Part shown: one piece after another, positions 1-11,505 of the stretch
Position numbering within the stretch: the stretch's first letter is position 1
How the letters are laid out: each line of letters begins with the position of its first letter
NCBI RefSeq assembly: GCF_014633365.1
Contig: NC_068338.1
Span: 9,682,616 to 9,746,615, forward strand
Direction: 5' to 3'
DNA length: 64,000 nucleotides
Source: Diospyros lotus
Lineage: Eukaryota; Streptophyta; Magnoliopsida; Ericales; Ebenaceae
Notes under the pieces: model-generated
Databases searched by the model: none
Told to the model about the DNA's origin: nothing
The model's input: the letters and a program-made list of their open reading frames with translations, nothing else
Position numbers and translations under genes: made by a program

Positions 1-377
1 ACATTTGTCACCTATGTACTTGTCTAGACATCCCCATGCCTATGGGTGTGAGACCTCCATTGCTATCACATAGCAAAAACATAGCACATACAAGTCTTAC
101 CGCAATTGTCAATGTCCATTCTTGACATTGCTACGACTTGGGACGTTTAATGATGTCTAGAAACTGTGATGCATCATCTCACATCTTTATAGATTAATCA
201 CAGTATACATCATATGGACTTCTATTTAGTTTCATTTGGTTATTACAATAATAATAAGAAACTAATAGAATGACTTCTTGTGAATTTGAACAACTCCTTA
301 TTCAAATAATAACATGATTACAATTATCAGTGTACAACATTCTCAATCTGATTGGGTCTAGAGCACCTACACTAACA
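1..377 (-). mobile_element. Ty1/copia LTR, partial (runs off left edge)
   Basis: The sequence matches the right-hand ends of the copia LTRs at 7364-9301 and 16707-18645 almost base for base and stops at the shared terminus CCTACACTAACA (TGTTAGTGTAGG on the minus strand). No copia PPT (a purine run such as GTGGGAGAT read on the minus strand) follows the terminus, so this is not a 3' LTR next to its own internal region. It is either a solo LTR or a 5' LTR whose body lies left of the window. It interrupts a gypsy leader that resumes at 378. Confidence 0.85.
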
Positions 378-589
378 TCCATTAGATCTTGCATCACGCA
401 AGTGTTAACCACTTCATGCAAATGCAACATAAAAACATTATCAAACATATTTACTAACTTGCAGGGCCACCTCCAAATGGGGCCATCCCTTACCTAACTC
501 GAAGCCTTATCTCTGCCTCGGTGAGAACACCAGCCCGAACTCTGAGCTCTACTAGGGTCATCGCCTCCCAGGTAGAACCTAGATACCAA
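378..589 (-). other. Ty3/gypsy leader fragment with primer binding site
   Basis: Read on the minus strand, 589-578 gives TTGGTATCTAGG, close to the initiator-Met primer site TGGTATCAGAGC used by many plant gypsy elements. It lies just outside the LTR at 590-2156. What follows would be the start of the internal region, but the copia LTR at 377 cuts it off after about 210 bases. No gag protein can be recognised. The short ORF at 490-723 spans the LTR/leader boundary and has no visible domain. Confidence 0.5.
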
Positions 590-2156
590 TCACACAAAAA
601 CCCCACAATACAATAAACATTAAACCAGGGCTTATATTTTACCACACATCGCAAAACTATCCAGCAACAACTTCCAATCAATCCCACCCAAGGGTTCAAT
701 CCAACCAACACTACATAGTTCATTATCTCAAATAAGGGAAATTAACTCAAAAATAAATTTAATTAATTACCTTAGCCAATTTGGGGGACAAATTCGAAAA
801 ATGCCCAATCTAGCGATGCCTCATAGGATGCCACCTTGTGATCAAAACCCCATTTTCGAGCTTCTAGCATGCTCCTCGAGCCCCAAAATACTTTCCAGAC
901 TTTTCTCCCATTTTTCTAGAATTTTCTAGCATTTTTCTCCATTTTCCCCTTATTTTTCATATTTTCTTTCATTTTCTTTTCTTTTATTTTCTCCCCACCT
1001 TCTTCCTCCCTTCTTCTGCGCGTCCTTCTTCTTCCTCGCGCCATGCCCGCGTGCACACTAGCGGTCGCACGCGCCGCTTGCCTCCTGCCAGCCCTTACTC
1101 AAGACGCCATCAAACGCCTCAGCTCAGCTGCGTAAGGTGGCCTCCACCGCAGCCACCACTGCAACCTCCCGAGCTTCCAGCCATCACCGGCCCAAGCGCA
1201 CAAAGTCGCCGCTATGCGCGCCATTTCTGGTTACTAACTCGGCCGCCTAAACGTCGCGACCACAACCTGCTTCTCGCGCCCCCGCACGCTGCCATCGTAG
1301 GCGCTCATGCTGCTCAAGCTTCGTGTGCCGCTGCCTCCCTTGGCCATGGCCGATTCTGCGGCTTCTTCAGGCCTCTACAGCTGCTGCCGGCCTCCATCTT
1401 CCATCATCGGTCCCTCTCTCTCGATCCCCCATCACTCTCACTCCCTCTAGCACATTTCTCTCCCTCTCGGCCACCAACTCTCACTCTGCTCCCATCTCTC
1501 AACCATTTCAATTTTTCAGAGACAAAGGAAGCTTCCTGGAAGCTTCCCTCGCCCACACTATATACTTATATATATATATATTAATTACATATAAACCCTC
1601 CAAAAATCTCATAATTCCACTTAAGCAATTAATAATTGTACTTGAGGATTTTTATAATAGCACTTGGGCCCTCTCAAGGTTCTAATTAATTACTCTTAAG
1701 CCACTAAGATTCTTAATTTTCTCAAAATTAGTTACCGGCATTTACTTGGAAATACCGATTTCATCCCTGCGCCTACACATGACATTTATTCCATTCAAAA
1801 ATGTCTAAGGGTTGTCTTATTCACCAAACCGGACCACCCCTGGGGTCCTCTTAGCTTCCCGGAGGTCCCCTACGACCATTCGGTATTGGCACCCACTCGG
1901 GCTTATATAGAATTTATTCCAAAAATTATGCCCAATCGGACCGCTTCCAGCGTCATTATCCTCATCTCGAGACGCTCACCAATCTCTTGCCCTCTTCCCT
2001 GGTATCCAAGTCCCGAGGCACTCCCTGCCACCAACTCGGCAAATTTCATTAATTAATTTCTCGAAACTGACTCTTGGGCTTCTCGGACCACCCGAGATCC
2101 TTTCAAAATAATCAAAAATTATTTATTTTCAATACCATGTAATACCAGGTATTATA
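590..2156 (-). mobile_element. Ty3/gypsy LTR (5' LTR of a truncated element)
   Basis: The right end GGTATTATA (TATAATACC on the minus strand) matches the ends of the Tekay LTRs at 11387 and 46650. Inside, the string CTCGAGACGCTC and a following GGTATC-AAG block recur in the Tekay LTRs, so this is a distant relative. A TATA-like run lies at about 1558-1582, and a pyrimidine-rich tract at about 900-1035 would be in the transcribed part. The left boundary is inferred from the PBS. ORFs at 1051-1584 and 1323-1685 are low-complexity readings of this LTR and are not called as genes. Confidence 0.65.
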
Positions 2157-2269
2157 ATTACATCAAGAAACAAAGCTACCCAACACCTATCTCCATCAAC
2201 AAGCTCCTGCCAGCTGTCAACCTTACTCTGCCTTGGCTCCAGCTTTCCCTCTCTATAAATTATATTGTC
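2157..2269 (-). other. Unassigned remnant between gypsy LTR and Athila protease
   Basis: About 110 bases separate the gypsy LTR end from the first recognisable Athila protease codons. No domain, repeat or boundary signal is visible. It probably belongs to the decayed Athila internal region into which the gypsy element inserted. Confidence 0.3.
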
Positions 2270-4340
2270 GTAGTTTTCGAGCTACAACACTATCCCTCTA
2301 GGAACTTTAATTGATCTATCTTCCAACTGTAGAGTGACTCTGGTGGGTTTCAATTCACCTAGTCCCAATTGTTGATACACACTCTATGGCAACAAATTGA
2401 CACTAACTCCTAAATCTTAGAGTGATTAGTTAACTTTCTGGCTTCCTATGATGCATGAGATGGTTGGATAACCTGGATCTTTATATTTGGGAGGGGTCTT
2501 AAATTGTAAGATGGAACTTACTTGTTCAGTCAAGAATGTTTTTTCATGGACATTCATTTTTCTTTTTACAGTGCAAAGATCTTTCAAAAACTTGGCATAT
2601 GAAGGTGTTTGTTTTATTGCATCCAAAAGTGGAATGTTGATTCTCACTTGTTTAAACACTTCATATATGTTCGCATTTTGTTGCTCTTTTTTCAAATGAT
2701 TCAGCCTTTATGGAAAATGTGGTTTGGGTCTAAATTGAATTTATTTTCCTGAAATGTTATTACCTTTTCCATCCTCATCTTGTTTTTCATTTTTTTTTTT
2801 TTTTTTTCATTTTTCTCCATAGTGGGTTCATGATCTTTTGATTCTTATTCCTCAGTAGCAGGTTGACTTATCCTAGGATCATTTGGTTTTTCAATTAATC
2901 TTCCACTTCTTAAGGCAGTTACTGCTTGAACTTATTCATGAGTATTGTTTTCACTATTTGAAGTTTCTACATGGTTGGCTTGCCTAATTGGATTAGGATT
3001 AGGCTGGGATGGGAACCTTCTAGGTTCTCTCACAGTCAATGTTTGTGTTAATTTCTTTAACTGACTCCTAATATCCTCCATGGCTTTGTTTGTTTTCTCT
3101 TGAGTTTTGGCAATCTGATTGTTGATTCTTGATTGGCTCTGGATGAATTGATGCAAGGTATCCTCTAGAGGTCTCCTATGAGGTGGTTGATAAGTATTAG
3201 ATAAAGAACCTTGATTTGGTTGGAAAGATTGTTGTTGTGCAGGGAAGGGTGGCTGAGAATGAGTTACAAAATCATTTCTCCAAGAAAAATTTGGGTGGTT
3301 CCTATTATTAGGATGATATGAGTTATAGTTTTGGTTATGCCCGTAATAGTTTTCCCCCGTGATTTTGGTTTTTCCTCCTCTCAAGATTGTGTGGATGAGT
3401 GTTGTTGGCTTGCCCATACAATACCTCTTTGAAAGCAGGTAACGTAGGATATTCATCAATCTTGTGATCTATTGTTTCACACACTGCACATTTTACTTCT
3501 ACTTGGATAACGGAATGTGATTTCTTGGTTTCCAGACTTTCAATCTTTCTTGTTAAGGCAGCTATTCTAGCATTCAGATCATCACTCTCACTTAGTCGGT
3601 ACCTACCTCTAGACTATGGATTTTCTCTTGAATCACTAGAAGATATCGATCCTACATCCCAATTTCTAGTATTTTCTACTAGGGTATCAAAGAACTGAAA
3701 AGCCTCCTCCAGAATCTTCTCATAAAACTCTCTATTACACATGGTGGACACTAGCATTTTCAGATTAGGACTAAGAGCATCATGAAAGAAACTGACCACT
3801 CTCCACTTTTTAGAAGAATGATGTGGGCAAGCGTGAAGAAGGTCCTTAAACCTTTCCCAGGTTTGGGCAAAGTTTTCATTGGATTTGCACACAAAGTTCA
3901 TTATCTGCCTTTAGAGAGTGGCAGTTTTATTGGCAGGGAAGTATTTTTCAGGAGTTGTTTGCATCTCTCTCTGGTTCCTTATGGACTTAGGTGGAAGAGT
4001 GCTTAATCACATCTTAGCCTTATATTTCAGTGAAAATGGAAAGAGTTTCAATCTTATGACATCCTCATTTACTGTATGATCCATGCAAGTGCTACATACT
4101 TCCTCAAATTCTTTCATATGGGTGTAGGGGTTCTCAGAATCCATACCATGGAAAGTTGGCAACAGTTGGATGGTGTTAGGCTTGAAGTTGAACCTATGAT
4201 GATTGATAGGAAGAATAATGCATGAGGGAGTTGTCTTCCTAGGAGGATGGAGATAATCCCTAAGAGGTCTGATCAGTTCCTGATCAATAGGATCAGGTTC
4301 AATGTGGTCCACATGCAGACATGTTATTGTGTTGAGACAT
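2270..4340 (-). pseudogene. Athila-type gag-protease, decayed
   Basis: On the minus strand the order is gag then protease. Codons below 4340 read RPLRDYLHPPR, then a capsid-like stretch ending IRLKLFPFSLKYKA and KYFPANKTATL, typical of Athila gag. A CCHC knuckle near 3500 reads CAVCETIDHKIDEYP, with the last Cys replaced by Tyr. NHPNFSWRND and a helical C-terminal segment follow at 3400-2940. The pre-protease EVFKQVRINIPLLDAIKQ lies at 2670-2600 and the protease core DLGVSVNLLP with LGLGELKPT near 2380-2310. In-frame stops near 4005, 3907, 3615, 2425, 2416 and 2386 plus frame changes make it non-functional. RT and later domains are absent, cut away near the gypsy LTR at 2156. The lineage call is from remembered family motifs. 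Confidence 0.8.
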
Positions 4341-4360
4341 GAGTGAATGTAGCAGTGAAA

Positions 4361-4435
4361 GTTCAAAATCAGATAGTGGTGAGTATTTCCTCCTGTCATG
4401 CGGACGACCCGGGTTCGATCCTCAGCAACAATTCC
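4361..4435 (+). other. tRNA-Asp-like sequence at the Athila primer site
   Basis: The plus strand resembles a nearly whole plant tRNA-Asp(GUC): GATAGTGGT (D arm), CCTGTCATG (anticodon arm with GTC), GACCCGGGTTCGATCC (T arm) and CAACAATTCCA (3' acceptor with CCA). The first 10 or so bases align poorly. The last 18 bases are where the PBS of a minus-strand Athila element must lie, immediately outside the LTR end at 4442. A normal PBS copies only about 18 tRNA bases; here similarity extends through the T and anticodon arms into the D arm. It is degenerate and not proposed as a working tRNA. The comparison is with a tRNA-Asp sequence recalled from knowledge. Confidence 0.65.
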
Positions 4436-4441
4436 AAAATT

Positions 4442-6197
4442 TGTAGCGTCACTCACCTTGTATTGTCACTTTTTATCTTTTTTCTAGTTATAACAATGAT
4501 TATTGAGCAGCTTAAATCATTCACAAAAAAAAAATGTGAAGTGTGTAGACTCGCCAGTGCACGAGTGTAATTGTAGCAGAAATTTATATTTTTCGGGTAA
4601 GTCCGGGTCTATTCACAAGGAGATTACTCATGGAATGAGGTAATCACACCAAATCAATTAGCTTAAAGAATATGAGAGTTGTTTGAACTAATGGTATTTG
4701 ACTGATGTCTGGATATGGTGAAATCTTTGGTAAAAACAATTCAAGTGCCTAGCCCAACTAATTCCCATATAGCTTTCTTGAGAATAACTGAATGTTTAGA
4801 TGGCTTGAGGTTTAGTCATTAAATACACTACCAAGATAATGATAACTCTGGTTCTAGCAATCCCTATACATGGCATGGAGGACTCTATGTTAAGCAGCTA
4901 TGATAAATTAGCATGTAAATAATGTTTAACACAAATAGTTATTCAGGCTTGGGTAATAGGACGTTTTCAGGTTAAACAACCTCCATACATGGCATAGAGA
5001 CTCTAGGTTAGGCATACAAACCAATCCAAGCCTGAAGTTTTAAATGAAGAACAATTTTCAAGCCCTCTTAGTTTCTGCTATTGAACATTTGAAGTTCGGC
5101 TACCATGGGTAATCAGAGGCATTGAACACTGTCCTTGCATTGCCCTAAGTTTATAGTTAGCCACACATCTTCATGTGAAATAAATGACTTGAATTAAATT
5201 TGGCTGATGGGTAATAAATAGAATGAAAATAAGCAACAAAATATAGCTGAAAGATGAACTACTATTATATTGAATACTGAACAGGACTATAACTGGTATT
5301 GAACTTGCAGAAAACTAAAAGAAAAACAAAGAACGAGAATTGAAGTGTGTGTTTAAAAGTACAGACCAACAAGAAGAATGTAAAGGAAAATACTACTTTC
5401 TATTAATTCTCATCTGATTCTAAGCATAAAAAGAGTTTGTTGTTATCGTCTCTGCTCTCTTGATTCCAAGGAGGATCATCCCTTTTTAAACTTGTCGTGC
5501 ATGGAGGAAGGGGACCACTTGGTGAAATGTTACCCAAAAAGTTGGTTAAATTTACTGTTCGTGCCACCGTATTCATTTGCGCATTTGAAGTCTTTCTTTG
5601 GAATGTCATTCGAATGGGTGGAGAAGACATTTAAATGTCAAGCTTAATTTCCTTGAGTTGCTTATGTGATCCGAATGTGTGCACGAGTCATTTGAATGAA
5701 TTTTAATTTACTGTACATTTCCTTGTTAATTTTCTCTAACCATTTGAATGCAACAATGACTTCATATGAATGAATTTTGACTTTGCCTCCTGATTTCTTC
5801 ACTGCATTCGAATGTCTTTTACAACATCCGCATGGGCTTATTTTCATTCGAATGAGTTTGACTTATTCAAACGACCTCCATTTCTCGCTTCACTGCTTAA
5901 TATTTGAATTGGACTAACCTCATCCGTATGACTAACTGGTAGTCTTGACATTCGAATGACTTACTTTCTCAGTAAGCTAAACATTCGAATGACTTTGCCT
6001 TAGCTGCTTCTTCTTTCTTGGGTTGCTCATCTTCATTTGAGTATATTCAATCATGAATCAGAATGAATTATCTTAACCTTTGATCCTTACCTTCCATTGA
6101 GTCTTGCAAACAAGATTTTTTTGACATTTTAGCTCATTAAATTGAGTATAGATCAATGAAAATATGGTAGAATTTTGATATTTTTGATTAGCAATCA
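4442..6197 (-). mobile_element. Athila-type 5' LTR
   Basis: The minus-strand LTR begins TGATTGCTAATCAAAAATAT (6197) and ends GCTACA (4442), then a short spacer and the tRNA-Asp-like PBS. At 1756 bp it is close to the 1746-bp full LTR of the tandem array. Both share CTCGCCAGTGYACGAGTGT followed by AAGTCCRGGTC in the U5 region, and the CTCCATACATGGCAT phrase twice. Between 5580 and 5990 there are many CATTCGAATG-like decamers (CATTTGAATG, CATATGAATG, CATCCGTATG). The element is therefore a relative of the array family. The right border with 6198 is by alignment to the array LTR start. Confidence 0.7.
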
Positions 6198-6392
6198 CTT
6201 GTTGATTGCCTTGTATGCCACTAATATGAGAGTTCAACGAGAGTTGGTGGCCAAATCAATCAAATTTAGAGAAAGAGATTCGAAGTTTCTGAGATGGTTG
6301 GTCAGAGTAGGGATGTGCAGCTCAATTAAGCGTTGCTCTGAAGCAAGGGGTGAAGATAGTAGTTTCAAGTGTGGTGTGGGTTAGAACTTGAG

Positions 6393-6521
6393 ATGTTCTC
6401 CCAAGAAAAGTTGAGCATGAGGCAATAACACTTGATAAACTTCCTAAGGGGCTACTACTACAGCATGATGTATCACCCAGGGAAAGCCAACGTGTTGGCA
6501 AATGCCTGAGTAGGAGGGTGA
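6393..6521 (+). pseudogene. Ty3/gypsy RNase H tail, relic
   Basis: One plus-strand frame reads MFSQEKLSMRQ, a stop, HLINFLRGYYYSMM and YHPGKANVLANA, then a stop. This matches the end of gypsy RNase H as seen intact in the Tekay copy at 15.0-16.2 kb ([13 protein letters not shown] and [15 protein letters not shown]). One missing base after ANA would account for the loss of the ALSR motif. Nothing recognisable flanks it: 6198-6392 and 6522-6603 hold no domain I can name. The relic probably belongs to the same plus-strand element as the LTR starting at 6604, with integrase deleted. Confidence 0.65.
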
Positions 6522-6603
6522 GTCGTATGGTATTGTACGGAATTGTGAGTTTCACAATTGTGGTTAGGGTGATTTCCAGTGAGTGGAGATTCATTGGGTG
6601 AGA

Positions 6604-7086
6604 TGTAACACCCGGTGTTACCGATATTAAGAGAAGGAGAAAGGAAGTGGGAAACTTCCAAAAATACCTTTGAGAAGGTGATGGATCCTCGAGAATGAGG
6701 GTGCCCTATGAGAGGGGCATTTTGGTAATTTGGACAAGTGAAGTCCAATAAAGGGTATTTTGGTAAATTGGAAATAATTCCTAGGTGGAATTAAGCATGA
6801 AGTGAATTAATTTCCCATTTTTGTATTTATATGGAGATAAGTGGGATTAATAATTCATAAAGGCATTTTAGTAATTTGGAGTGAAATTCCATAGAGGAAT
6901 TTAATTATGGAAAATAGGAAAAATGGAGAATATTCAATTATTTGAGAAAATAATAAATTTTCCCTATATTGGTGAATAAATGTGGTGATGCCACATGGAT
7001 GGTGGAGATGGAAGCTTGGAAGCCAAGGTTAATGTCTAAAGGTGACACTCGACAAGCTCTTATCCAAGTTAATGGGAGATTTAAAT
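6604..7086 (+). mobile_element. Ty3/gypsy LTR fragment, TGTAACACCCGG family
   Basis: The sequence starts TGTAACACCCGGTGTTACC and aligns with the solo LTR at 46911-49526 for about 480 bases. Shared stretches include AAACTTCCAAAAATRCC, GGGTATTTTGRTAAATT and the closing GGGAGATTTAA. Similarity ends near 7086, where I place the outer edge of the Tat element. Only the first fifth of the LTR is present. Confidence 0.7.
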
Positions 7087-7363
7087 TGTTGTTGCCAAAA
7101 TACAATAATCTATTTTTAATTGCGGTTAGACGCAAGAGTCTTGGGAGTCATGCTTTCACTGATGAGAATCTTGACTAGCAATTGGATCTGGTAGTGGTCC
7201 AGATTTGGTGATCCAATAGAGCTGATGGTCTGATAAGGCTGATGATCTTATAGCCTAAAACAATCTGGTGGCCCAAAATGACCGAGTGACCTGAGGGTGA
7301 CGAGTGGCCTTGTTGACAGAGTGACTTGAGGATGACGAGTGGCCTTACTGACCGAGTGACATG
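7087..7363 (-). mobile_element. Tat-type 3' LTR, segment 3 (U5 side)
   Basis: The segment contains GACCGAGTGACC and related phrases (7284-7360) that continue across the copia insertion into 46706-46740 (CTGAGGGTGATGAGTGGCC) and recur in the U3 piece at 49630-49870. The copia solo LTR interrupts it at 7363, with flanks ACATG on the left and ACCTG at 46706-46710, a 5-bp target repeat with one mismatch. The left border is uncertain: TGTTGTTGCC at 7087 would be the minus-strand LTR end, and the neighbouring LTR fragment loses similarity there. Confidence 0.5.
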
Positions 7364-9301
7364 TGAAAGTAAAGCAAGATCGCTACGGGGCAAGCAGCAT
7401 AGTTCAAAAATTTTGAACTTTACCCCGATCCCGACAATTGGATCAACGTTGAAATCAAATCATTCACAAACAAATAAATAAATCTAACCTTTAGATTATC
7501 GAGTCGTTCGCAGATTCGAGCCGTCCAAGCGTCCGGCTTCTGACTCGTGATACGCGGCACACGTCCGTTGGCAAGGAGAGCGGAATAGGAGTGCTAGCTC
7601 CTTCTCCTTTGCGTGGCTTGTGTATGGCGGAAAAAGAACGGCCTCGTTTCGTATTGATGCCAAAAGAAACGGGGAAGAGTCAGCGGCAATACGTTTTCCA
7701 ACTCTTGAAAAATGACACCAAAAAAACCCTTAATTTTGGGCAACCCATAAAGGGATATTTATAATGAAATATCCTAGGGTTTCTAAAACCCTAATGAATT
7801 GGGTTATTCCATTAATTTTAATTTAATTAGAATCTTAAGTGGGCTTATTCTAGTCCAACTAGAAATATAATTAAAAGGCCTAAATCCTTTTATAGGTTTA
7901 ATATTTTGGCCCAAATCTAATTCAAGCCCAAATATATTTTATTTAATATTTAGCCCAAATCTAATTTGGTTCAAATATTTAATATTTGGCCCAAATCCAA
8001 TTTAGTCCAAATATAATATTTATTTTAATATTTGACCCAAATCCAATTTAGTCCAAATATAATATTTAATTTAATATTTGACCCAAATCTAATTTAGTCC
8101 AAATATTAACTTAAGCCTAAATATATTTTATTTCCTATTTGCCACTCCAACAAATAAAAAATTATTAAATTATAAACTCCTTCCTAATTTAATTAATTGT
8201 CATTTTAGGAAACTCTTTCCATTATGATGACCCCTCGCCATATCGATGTCATTACGTCTATTTGTTCTTTTTCCGTGAGAACCTACGACTGTACAACTTC
8301 TTGCCGAAGTGTCCCACTTAACCATACGTCCACTCTCCTGGTTTAAGCCAGGGACCGTGCCTATTGCGTATGATTCATTAGGCTTCCGAATATGTTAGCA
8401 ATGTGTCGGTACAAACAAATAAGACAAGATTGGCCTCTAGCAAGGCGTCATGCCTACCCAATTATTCAGAAGGATTCATAATCTGCAAATAACCTTTCAC
8501 GAGCATGATTACCATGTAATTCGATCCTCTCGTCAATGTATCTTATGTGATCTCAAGTATGGCGATGTGTTGCTTGATAACGATCACATGAGTTTTCTTT
8601 AGTCTTCTGGATATCTTCACTTAATAGAAAGTAAATCAATAACTCCTTATTGATCTCTTTTACCATTGTCATGGATTTAAAGTGAATATCCACCGAAGGT
8701 GCCTCAGATACATCATCCTCTATCAAGAGATAGATGAGTCCCATCTTGGTTATACACCCATCTCCATAAGCCTCACGATATACCCAACGATCGCCCACAT
8801 GCAGCCTTTATCTAGCCCCATCGAAATGATGTCAAAGCATACCGGTCTTCTTATGAGATGACCGTGACAACCTCAGGTTCAAGGATTAGTTACACCCATC
8901 TCGTATGAGAATTCCATCAACATATAACCAAAATGGATTCTCATGGCGAGTCATGTCCAGTGACACGTTCTACAACATTGGTCATCTATGTACTTGTCTA
9001 GGCATCCCCATGCTTATGGGTGTGAGACCCCCATTGCTATCACATAGCAAAAACATAGCACATATAAGTCTTACCACAATTGTCAATGTTCATTCTTGAC
9101 ATTGCTACGACTTGGGACATTTAATGATATCTAGAAACTGTGATATATCATCTCACATCTTTATAGATTAATCATAGTATACATCATATGGACTTCTATC
9201 TAGTTTCATTCGATTATTACAATAATAAGAAGAAACTAATATAATGACTTCTTGTGAAATTGAATAACTTCTTATTCAATAATAAACATGATTACAATTT
9301 T
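7364..9301 (-). mobile_element. Ty1/copia solo LTR, left part (host of Tekay insertion)
   Basis: This long LTR matches the inverse of 13052-15007 over its length. On the minus strand it ends ACTTTCA at 7364. A TATAAATA box lies at about 7763-7756 (minus). The last 55 or so bases are missing here and are found at 46651-46705, so the Tekay element between them (9302-46650) inserted into this LTR. The block 7900-8130 is AT-rich repeated GGCCCAAAT-CAATTTAG phrases. The 81-codon ORF at 8553-8798 is conserved in the other copies and is described at 13052. Confidence 0.85.
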
Positions 9302-11387
9302 TGTAACACCCCAATTTTCTTGAGCATGTTATAACTTAGAATTTCGGGAATATAAAAAATTTTTTCATACCACAATCGCTGCCATACATCACACAAATTC
9401 CCCAAAAAACCCTAATTTTCACCTTCTCAGCTTAACAAACCCAATATAAAATAGCTAAGTCAGGTGTTAGAATTTCAAATGCAGAAGCTAGATCGAACCT
9501 GATATGGTTCACAACCATAACGCTTTATTTATCATAAAATTGTTCAAGACGTCTACAAAATGTATTCCATCATCTCTCGCAAATGATAACTGAACATCTT
9601 AAACATATCCAAAATTACATAGGTTCGCACATAAGCAAGAATATGCTAAACATACAACAACAATAAATTAAGCTTATTCTTTAGGTACCTCCTTTTCTTT
9701 AGAGTAGCTCGTCGAAGTTGGAACGTTTGAATATTCCAGGGACATAGTCCAATTAGAAGATGAATCTTCTAGTGAGAAACTCCAAAAACAGTTTATATAG
9801 ATGCATGATCAGGTATAAAATGTATGAGAAGACAACGAGAACTACTCTGAAGTGCCTCGTGAACACGTCAGCCTCCTCCAACGAGAGCTTTCTCAATGGC
9901 ACACGCATAGCACCTCTCGGGAGGTCCCTAACCATGTCACTTTGGCCCGACTTCATAGCACTCATGCAAGCACCACATCCGTTGTTCCTTAGACTCACGG
10001 TCTTCCCCACGAGAGCTTTCTCGATGGCGCACGCATAGTGCCTCTCGGGGGATATCCGACTTTTGCCCTCGGCTAACAACAAATAGGTACAAAAGTATGG
10101 CCACATGAATTTTATAAATACAACAGTTAAAAAGCCAACAACATATATTTTTCAGAAAAATATAGTTCATATATGCAACATGATTTCACGTAAGAGAATA
10201 ACAAGCGTTTATGTATAAGAACTTCACGAAACACGTCTCATGCAATAGAAGTCTCCCATAAGAGAATAAAAAATAGAATTTGGAGTATAGGAGTCTCACC
10301 TTATTGGTTTATATCTTAGACGGTATAATTTCACAGCAAACGGCCTAGGTTTCTGCAGAAAACATGTGTTTCGGTAAACCTAACCTCAAATATTTTTACA
10401 TAAGCTTGAGGGGCAATAAATTAGGGACATAACTGGAAAATTTGAAGGAAAATAGGCCTCTCACGCGCCCTCACACGCCTTGGAAAGGTGGGCCACGTGC
10501 CTTCACGTGCAGCCATTTTTCGGCGCATGTAACTCACGCGCGGGCACCAGATTTCGGACAACAACGCCTCATTTTCATATTTCGGTCATATCTCCCTCGT
10601 TTTAACTCCGATTCGACCCTCGTTTGAACCTACGCTACCATCTCTTCCCCGTCTACAAAATTATCAAAAAAAGGGGACATACCTCGCTTTTTTGCTGATT
10701 GATTTTGGCAAACTCCGGCGAAGGCTCGTAACTCCGATGAGGATCATTCTCCCCGGCTTCTCCTTCGATTCCTTCCCGCCTTCTTGCCGAACTTCCTACT
10801 CTCTCTCTAGAGAAAGCTACTCCTCTTAGAGTGCCTCAACTCTCAAATTTATTTGGAATCCAAAGACTCAAAGCCATAATTGAGTAGCTTTTGAAATCCA
10901 AAACTAGAATGAATTGAACTTTTGAAATCCAAGCTAATACCCCAAAGTTCTTCCAAATAACATTTTGGCCCTTATTTCAAGTCTTCAACTTTAATTTTTT
11001 TCCACATAAGCTCTAAATTTTATTTTTATTTCATTTGGATAATTTTCTAATTACAATTACACCCTCACACATCAAAGTTATCGAGATACTTAAAATCCCA
11101 AAATTAATAATTGAAAATTACTCAATATATATGATTTTTTCGAAGCCCCATACCATCATTCGGTCTTTTTAGGCCATAACTTAGCTTAACCGAAAACCAT
11201 CTTTGATTTGATTTCTTTCAACATCATAAATCTCGCCTCGAGACGCTCGTCAAAAATATACCTTTAACCTTAGGTATCTAAGCTCTAGGGTACTCCATGC
11301 GACTGATTCGGTCACTTGTTGCCATTTCAAACATATTTTTTGGTACTTAAAATACGTTGAAATTTCACGAAAATATGGGGTATTATA
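9302..11387 (-). mobile_element. Tekay-type Ty3/gypsy 3' LTR
   Basis: On the minus strand the LTR runs TATAATACCCC (11387) to GGGTGTTACA (9302) and is 2086 bp. The partner 5' LTR at 44483-46650 is closely similar along its length. A PPT-like GGGGGGTTAGAA precedes it at 11399-11388. Relative to the 5' LTR about 90 bases are missing near 10848, including the CCTTTTTATA (TATA box) segment, so this copy has lost its core promoter. Inside are two diverged copies of a roughly 50-bp block (ACGAGAGCTTTCTC...GCCTCTCGGG) near 9880 and 10005; ORFs there (9753-10106, 9937-10170) are readings of the LTR. Confidence 0.85.
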
Positions 11388-11505
11388 TTCTAACCCCCCT
11401 TAAAAGAATTTCGTCCACGAAATTTGAAACATACTCGAAATTATTGAAGGTTAAATAATTATTGCATTCTAGAATACAATTTCTGGAAGAAAATATAAAA
11501 ATTCC

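Noticed and set aside
1051..1584. 177-codon ORF, plus strand
   Set aside because: Low-complexity Pro/Ser/Leu reading of a gypsy LTR; no domain, and the neighbouring frame is equally open.
4361..4435. Functional tRNA-Asp gene
   Set aside because: The 5' acceptor strand does not pair with the 3' end and the 5' third aligns poorly; position at an Athila PBS explains it better.
9753..10170. 117- and 77-codon ORFs, repeated at 44933-45350
   Set aside because: Both copies are inside Tekay LTRs and span a short internal duplication; no protein signature.
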